This document shows, piece by piece, positions 57,526-64,000 of a stretch of DNA of 64,000 nucleotides. The notes beneath the pieces were generated by a model. That model was not told where the DNA came from. It saw nothing but the letters and a program-made list of their open reading frames with translations, and made no database searches. Numbering within the stretch: the first letter of the stretch is position 1; each line of letters begins with the position of its first letter. Source of the stretch: Diphasiastrum complanatum (Eukaryota > Streptophyta > Lycopodiopsida > Lycopodiales > Lycopodiaceae); assembly GCA_029204225.1 (NCBI GenBank), contig CM055092.1, positions 75,098,383 through 75,162,382 of the forward strand, in the 5' to 3' direction. The translations under genes were made by a program, and so were the position numbers.

Positions 57526-58572
57526 TCAAAGGTCAGCTGCAGTATGGTCATGAAGAAATTGTCTCCTCTCATATGGATCCAGATGCTCAATTTTTTTTCT
57601 TTTGCTCAAATCTATGTAACTTGTGTACACTGCTAAAGTAGATGATCTTTTGGGTACATTTTCAGAAACATAACCCAATATTTTTATAGCTATATCCCTC
57701 TTTACAAAAATTGCATGTACTGTTAGGATATGTATGTCCATTACAAAAATAGGACAATGCCTTTATTGCCATTACTATAGTTCCTGCTTGTGAATAAAAG
57801 TTGTCATGTTGAATACAAATTTCATTTTGTACAAAGTATTTCAGGTAATGGCACAATGTTGAATCCTTATGGCCAATAGCACCTCCTCTTCTTGTAGCAA
57901 ACTCATCAACTTCAATTGTGTCCTGCAATATAAATACGAAAATTTGTAATCAATTAAATTTTTTGATTGAATACAATGCTAAATATGATTATGATGGAAT
58001 AAGAAAATGAAAATTATCATTTCATGCTGGTCATATTCCAACAGTCCTTTTCCACTCAAGTCATGCCCAGCAGGAAACGTATCCTCAAAAAAAACGTATT
58101 GATCTGGAGGAGGATATCTTTTTTGAAACTCAATGAACTCATAGTCAATCCCTTCAATTAAATGATCATGATTGAAGTCTATTATACCCGAAAATTTTGA
58201 CAATGCATTGGCTAGCACAGATAGGATCTCGTCCTCTCTCATGTCGAGCACATCTCCAATATCATTCAATGATAAATATGGCAGGCTGTTCATATGGTAT
58301 ACAGGAATGTCAAGCAGTGTCTTGCTTTTATCGTGTCCTTCTAGACCTGATGTAGAAGATATTACCATTGACCATGATAGAGTAGGGTCATACATCGAAG
58401 CCAGCCTAGCCTCTTCCTCATCACCCAATACTTCGTCTTCTAAATTTTTGTCCACATCGACAGTACATCTCTGAGTAGATGTTCTACTTGAAAAACCAAC
58501 ACCAATTGATCTGGAAGATTGGCATTCATCAGGTATTAAGACAGATATGAAGAAAATAAAAGCTCTCTGCAC
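57526..58572 (-). CDS. Element T: second gene, convergent, unknown function
   Basis: Minus strand 58572-57979 encodes an acidic protein (VDVDKNLEDEVLGDEEEARL; LPYLSLNDIGDVLDMREDEI; FIEFQKRYPPPDQYVFFEDT; AGHDLSGKGLLEYDQHE). A likely splice to about 57925 continues TIEVDEFATRRGGAIGHKDS, FYSQAGTIVMAIKAL and a Cys-rich CNFCKEGYSYKNIG. A frame switch near 57670 leads to VSENVPKRSSTLAVYTSYID and ends HDHTAADL at 57526. Family unknown. The tail-to-tail arrangement with the transposase-like gene, about 45 bp apart, suggests both belong to one element. Confidence 0.45.
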
Positions 58573-60880
58573 ATGGTTTTACCTTCACATAAAACAACCC
58601 ATCTGGCTGGTACTGTCCTCCCAAATTCCTACGATATGAGACTCTTTATAGTACAAATGTGAACAAAGAATCATTCTCATTCTATGTCACAATTTCCAAC
58701 AACAAATAGGGACCACTCATGGTCCTATAGATATTCAAAATAAATTCAACTTAATGAATCCAAAAAATTGGTGTTATGCAATTTCCACACAGAGATTATT
58801 TACTAATCCAAATTACATAACACAATCACATTTATCTACACAAGTGTCTCATTTTCTTCCTCCCTTAGATTTTGCAGTCACCCAAAAAATTTCATCAAAG
58901 AAGGCACCAAAAACTCCTTTGACACAAGTAAATGTTAGGTTGCTACCTTTTTTACTTCCTTAGGGTACTCTTTTACGATATTCGATACACTTAAATTTTA
59001 TCGAATATAGAGCTACCTCCCAATTTATGACCTTTATTCCATTGATTTACTTTGACAAGTATCTCAAAAGCTTTAGCTTGCCCTATCTTAAAGATCAAAA
59101 TCATTTAAGATAAGCTTATCGGTGCACCACCGAGTCCAAAAGGAAGAACCGAAAATAACGTTTAACTCAATTACTATGGGACTCTAGAGTTAAACCGATA
59201 AAAAGCACAGTACCAAAAATTTCTGATTTCCACTTACCCCAGACACTTGCTTGGAGAACCAAACCACTACCATTATTTTGTCAAGATCGGTTTAGCAAAA
59301 TTTAGACCGATTATTATAGCTTGACACAAAAACAACGGTTCCAAAGTTCCATAGAAAATTGGCTTATAGGTAACTGTCATTACCACCAAAGCCTAATGTC
59401 AAATCGACAAGTCTTAAACAACATATTGTCCCAGGAGAAGGAAAAAAACTAAATTTCTTCTACCAAAACCGAGAAGCAATATTCAAAAAATCAAGGTTTT
59501 AGCATTGTCAACCATACCCCAAGAAATCAAAATTTTAATAGAAAGCTAGCAACTTAAATTTTTCGAGTTTCCAAATGCACTTTGGAACCAACTTTAAAAT
59601 TACTCAATGACAAGCCCTTAAAACCTCAATCAACCGGAAAGCAATAAGCATTGATACGGATTTTCATGCAATTCAACCAACTGCCGTCCTACCACATGCA
59701 ACAAATTCAAAAAAAACCATGCACAAATGCAAAAACATAAACCTCCAAAATGTCACACATGCCTTCATTCCAAAAAAAACCCTAAGGTTTTTTATTTAGG
59801 AAGAAAGGGCAGTTCCTGCCATAGCCGCACAATAGCCACCATCATCGAGGGAAAGGAGGCACCACAAAGCTAGAGAGAACGAGGGAAAGGGAGAGCATCG
59901 TGGCGCTACTACCCACCAATTGATCCCCAACTGCTAACTGACCTCCTGTATGAAAGAAGAGGTGGAAAGCGCACCAAATCAGCTCTATAACTTGCTTCTA
60001 TCCTGTTCTAATCATTGCGTCAGATCCATTCAATGGCTTCCATGCAAAATGAACTGCAAACAGCCCACGTTGCCCCAGCTGCCAACAAGTCTACAAAGAA
60101 TGAATTTGTAGGATCATCTCATAGCACTCTACCTGCAGCCTTCTCTGGGAAAACCATTTTATTTCCAAGCATACCGAAACAACCAGGATTCATGACTAAA
60201 TCCCCGATCAGGTTCAAAACACTAGCTGGGATCTACAGCCGTTTATCAGGAATCCAATAGTTTTGCAATCAACACTAAGGCAAAAAAAAAAACATTCACT
60301 GGTCAAAACCCAGAAGCTTCTTTCCATGGCTTCAGGCAGAGAGCAAAGCTGGAAGCATTCTGTTCCAGGGTTTGTACAAGAATTGTCTACTCCAAATTGT
60401 TATAATTGTCTTCCCATGCTTAAATCATTTATCAAACACTCAAATTGGGAAAGCCACATAACCATTTCTATTACAGGAAATAGATAGTTCTTGCAAAGAA
60501 CGTACTCTTCCTAGCCCCATAATTAACTTGTAAAAAACAGTTTCACATGCAATTCCATTCTATAATCAAAAATTGTAGAAACCACAGGAGAATTAGAGTA
60601 AATAGCTCACAATCCTCAACATGCAATTTGTTAGATTCAAATTCTTTTAGCTGCAAACAGTTAATTTATCAAACATAGCTAAATCTACTTGAATCCAACG
60701 CCAACATCATTATGGACATTTGCATAATATTAAACCTCCAATAAAAAACAGATTCAAGCTATAAGCCACTTCGATTTGCACATACAGAATTTTCAACTGA
60801 TTGAAAGCTTCATCAAAAATAGAAAATCACGAAAAAATTTAAACTAATTTTCAGCATCATCATCAAAACTAAACAAGTAG
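58573..60880 (-). mobile_element. Probable non-coding interior of second LTR C element (outer limit uncertain)
   Basis: Lies downstream, on the minus strand, of the LTR C and leader at 61518-60960. No gag-pol motif in any frame. ORFs 60015-60260 and 60263-60487 (plus) and 58754-58963 (plus) have no recognisable domain. A short inverted repeat around aaaaccctaaggttttt lies near 59777-59793. The join to element T is somewhere around 58600-59000. Confidence 0.35.
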
Positions 60881-61067
60881 AAAAGCACTCTACCACCAAA
60901 TTTTGACAAACATGCATCAACTGAAATTAGTGAATCCAACTCCATAATTCCCTTGAGAAAATAGCATTCCAAACCATGATGAAGATCCAAGTGCTTCAAC
61001 TTCCAACCGATGAAGAATTCGTCTCCATTCTATCCAAGACCGCATCTTAGCCGGGCTTTGTTACCAA
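60881..61067 (-). other. Leader and degenerate primer-binding site of second LTR C element
   Basis: On the minus strand TTGGTAACAAAGCCCGG follows the LTR, a mutated form of TGGTATCAGAGCCTG. Leader sequence matching 40108-40290 follows, including the MRSW start and the gtggtggtagagtgc block near 60890. Confidence 0.7.
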
Positions 61068-61518
61068 TGAGAGACGTGGAGCAAAACCACCCAACCAATT
61101 CTAGATCCCTCTTGAGAATTTTCCTGGATCTAGCTCCCAAGCCATGCTATGTGACAGCAAGAGGAGAAGAGCTCTACAGGTAACCTAAACCAAAAGTCGT
61201 CGACAGGAAAATCACTACCTCAATATATAGAGAGTAGGATCATGTGCATGAGCCCATGCAATCCCCATGTAGGTCAACTAAAAATAGTCCACAACTCTTC
61301 ATGCATTCCTCCTGCCTATATCTATCACATGTACATGCACTACTCCATATGTCTCAATTATAGTGTCTGGGTCCTCTCATGGTCATTAGTCACCACCAGG
61401 CCTCGATGTGAAATTAAATCTAGGCATGACCAATAATTTTGAACACTGGAGGGCCGGTCTACCATATTAGGACTATTCCATGTTCATAGGAAAAATCTTT
61501 GAAGTGAATAATTCCACA
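61068..61518 (-). repeat. LTR C, second copy, minus orientation (451 bp)
   Basis: Minus strand begins TGTGGAATTATTC at 61518 and ends at CTCTCA (61068). It aligns with 39618-40093, for example around gaggacccagacact and ggcttggg(a/g)gctagatcca. Confidence 0.78.
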
Positions 61519-61727
61519 TCCATAAGCTTGTCATGGAAGCTTTTTTTTGTGTCGTGTTCGTCCTCTCTTCTGATTCGTGTACAATTTTCTGTCTTTGAAT
61601 TTTCTTTTCGTGCAGAAGCTCTTACGGGATCCCAAACACTCGACTACGCATCACATAACATATTTTATTCTAGCAATCAAGGGACACAGCACAAGGCCAA
61701 GAGATACACGAAATAGAGTGACTATAT

Positions 61728-62302
61728 TGTCAGTCTGGTTTTAGAGCGAGATCGTCAGTGTCTCGCTCGTTGGCGAAATGACTCTCTCCTCTTTCGCTGT
61801 GTTCTGCTCGTTGGCAGACTTTCATGCACAACTATGGTGTTTTTGCTTTCATACTCTATTTGCTACGTCTCCCTCTATTTCTTACAGATCTTTGTATTCA
61901 CTATTTCTCTTTTTGGTTATGATCCAAAGAGGATCATTTATACCTCCACTGTGTGGAGTTTACAAGATAGCTAAACGTAGAATCACAAGACTAGTTAATG
62001 CTAATCAACTAGTTAGTTAGTCTCCGTCGTTGCTATTCATTTCAGTTGGGCATGAAGCCCGTTGAGCTGCCAGCTGGCAGCGCGAAAGATTTCTCTTTGT
62101 GTGTTTTTGTTCTTTTCGTTGTTTTCGTTTTGTGTCCATTTTGCACTTTGCGGTCTTGGAGGTGTGTTTACGATTCGCGATTGATTCGTGAATCGTTCGT
62201 GCTTCGAGTCAAAGACATGTTGATTGTCGTGAATTATTCTCGTTCGACCTTCGTGTCTTGTTCGTGCTGCGACAAAGTTGCAGGAGTTCACCATTTCTGA
62301 CA
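61728..62302 (-). repeat. Copia D 3' LTR, minus orientation (575 bp)
   Basis: On the minus strand a purine tract CAAGAGGGAA precedes TGTCAGAAATGG at 62302. The outer end CTGACA at 61728 is the inverted match of TGTCAG. 62303-62537 between tract and RT fragment has no recognisable coding. Confidence 0.6.
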
Positions 62303-62537
62303 TTCCCTCTTGAACTTTACAACTTTGTTTGTTCAATCCAATTCCGACCTCAAAACTTTTACTAGCAAATTTCTTCACGCAATCAACCTACACCAGATTT
62401 TAGTATGCAAACAAAGATTAGGTTGACTTATGCAGACATCTTTGGACATAAGATTAAGATTAAAGTTTTATTCCCACCTAATCCAATCCATAACAAAATG
62501 GTACTTGGTAAGCCAATCAATGGAACCTAAATTTAAT

Positions 62538-63054
62538 CTAGTCAATTCCTTTACTTTGCTCATAACCCTTCACTACTAGGTGTGCCTTATGCTTTGCTAT
62601 CATGCCATCCGCATTAAACTTTGTTCTAAACACCCATTTGTTGTCAATGGGTTTCTTTCCAAGTGGTAGATCAACCAACTCCCATGTACCATGCTTGTGG
62701 ATGGATTCCATCTCATCCTCCATTGTCCTTTGCCACTCTTTGTGATCTTTTGCCTCATCAAAGGTTGATGGCTCTCGACACTTCAAAATGTCACTCATTA
62801 GGGCATAGTTTACATGATAACGATCGGGAGACTTCCTTTCCCACGTTGATCTTCTCACTTCTCCTTGTGTGCTAGATCCTGGTTGATTTAGCTTTACGTC
62901 CTTCATGATCTTCTCATACCATTTTGGTATCTTAGATTCAGGTGATACACTATGTGGAGAGTATGTATCCCAAGGAGTGTCCAAGTAATGTTTCTTACTT
63001 CCAATCGGTTTTTCCTTTATTCCTCCTATTACCTTTCCCTAGGCTCTTGAATAG
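62538..63054 (-). pseudogene. Copia D integrase-RT linker and RT start
   Basis: Minus strand: a Pro-rich linker (QPPIQEPRER) near 63050 with stops, then an ORF 62984-62538 with RRSTWERKSPDRYHVNY, EPSTFDEAKDHKEWQRTMED, HGTWELVDLPLGKKPIDNKW and HKAHLVVKGYEQSKGID, the N-terminal part of copia RT. It stops just before the palm domain; the remainder of RT and RNase H is deleted. A solo LTR interrupts the linker at 63060. Confidence 0.88.
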
Positions 63055-63059
63055 GTGGT

Positions 63060-63760
63060 TGTGAAAGTACTATACTTTAGGACCATAAATGGATCTACAA
63101 AAGATCCACAAGAGTGATTGGATGCTTGCTTAACAATCTATCAAAAAACTAGACACAAAACAGTTGATCTAGATTGGCAATTTGACAAACAACAAGCATT
63201 AACAATCAAAAGCATTGATAAACATTGAAATACGAGCCCACACGTGTGTACTACAGGCTGTAGTACGGCCTTCAACCTGAGAAACAAGTAGAAATTGATT
63301 TGGTTTCATTTGGATCACAAAAACTCAATGTACATAGTGAACTAGCTTGAGATTGCCAATGAGCTCCAAAAATTTTCTATCTTCTCACTATGGAGAGAGG
63401 GAATACATACCAAATTCGACTTCCTTCTTGAAGTTAGGTGGATTTCCAGCATGTAATAAGGAAGTTAACTCACTCTCCTTGACCTAAAATAAAACCCTAG
63501 TCTATTTCCTAGAGTTATGCTTGGTAGGTAGCTAGTTGGTCAAATTTTCACCTTAAACTTAGGTGTAGGTCCTATAAAGTAGGGATGACCTCCAAATAGA
63601 CATGACCAACTCTCTTGACTTGACCTAACCTACATTAGGATGGGTTTCCCATGTGGCATCATGGCCTCACATGTGTGGGACCCACTTGTGTACACAATTT
63701 ACACTATTCTACATGGTTTTTGATCAAGCTAGATTTGCCAATTTTTGGCAATTCTTCACA
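63060..63760. repeat. Solo LTR, 701 bp, with perfect target-site duplication
   Basis: Begins TGTGAAAGTACTATAC and ends GGCAATTCTTCACA, so the ends are short inverted repeats (TGTGAA/TTCACA). The five flanking bases are GTGGT at 63055-63059 and GTGGT at 63761-63765. No internal element sequence. A CTATAAAG at about 63575 may be its TATA box. It resembles LTR A only at the termini. 63766-64000 beyond it holds nothing recognised. Confidence 0.85.
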
Positions 63761-64000
63761 GTGGTGTCCTCATATTTAGCTTGATCTATTTACAACTCTC
63801 TTGAGATCAATGAAAGCTTTTAGAAGTGTCTAAAAAATACAGCTACAAAGAAGGAACTTTTGAGACTCCAATAGAGAATGATGTCCATGAAGGATCTTTC
63901 ACCACCTCTTAGAGGATCCCTTACAAGATGTTCCATAAATGTGTCTATATACATGTAGCACACTTCAAAACTAAACATCATGCCAAGCCATGGATTCCAA

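Overview
The window reads as nuclear DNA of a land plant: AT-rich, with spliced genes, long microsatellites and a high density of transposable elements. Ty1/copia and Ty3/gypsy remnants dominate. There are also remnants of at least three multi-gene, non-LTR elements whose proteins resemble families I associate with seedless plants and animals (a DUF7869-like family, a CxxC transposase-like family). A fern, lycophyte or bryophyte is more likely than a flowering plant, but this is inference. The only gene that looks like an ordinary host gene is an F-box/kelch gene at 10.1-11.2 kb, and it is frameshifted. No rRNA, tRNA or CRISPR array was recognised.

Layout. 1-1.1 kb: copia RT remnant. 1.8-2.4 kb: fragment of element U. 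4.7-5.9 kb: LTR pieces and a copia 5' LTR with primer-binding site, minus strand. 6.5-7.8 kb: a diverged repeat pair. 9.3-9.5 kb: a foldback element and a tandem repeat. 10.1-11.2 kb: F-box/kelch. 11.4-12.7 kb: GC-rich, possibly gypsy LTR and leader. 13.6-15.4 kb: LTR C scrap and a minus-strand copia. 15.56-21.21 kb: an almost complete copia element (A1) with both LTRs that lacks reverse transcriptase. 22.2-23.0 kb: copia B integrase.

23.2-30.0 kb is the most unusual locus. A minus-strand gene with a ParB-like domain and a plus-strand DUF7869-like gene diverge from an intergenic region packed with near-copies of a 17-bp palindrome, CCTATGCTNAGCATAGG. A group of these sites sits in an inverted repeat with arms of about 100 bp. 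30.3-31.0 kb holds microsatellites and three related hairpins. 31.7-34.6 kb holds a repeat-bearing ORF and a second DUF7869-like relic. 35-35.7 kb is a gypsy chromovirus 3' end. 36.05-38.7 kb is a copia B/copia A chimera. 39.6-44.1 kb is LTR C followed by a long non-coding interior.

44.1-47.6 kb is element U: a Ulp1-like cysteine protease gene and an unknown spliced gene that converge on each other. 47.6-52.4 kb holds two copia A copies head to head. 52.75-54.4 kb is a copia F 3' end. 54.8-58.6 kb is element T: a transposase-like gene converging with an unknown gene. 58.6-61.5 kb is a second LTR C element, reversed. 61.7-63.05 kb is a copia D remnant, interrupted by a solo LTR (63.06-63.76 kb) with a perfect target-site duplication.

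How the parts relate: most sequence is nested insertion and decay. Three copia A copies have lost RT, so they would have depended on enzymes from elsewhere. The two-gene elements (the ParB-like locus, U and T) each carry a gene of at least partly recognisable type next to one or more genes I could not name.
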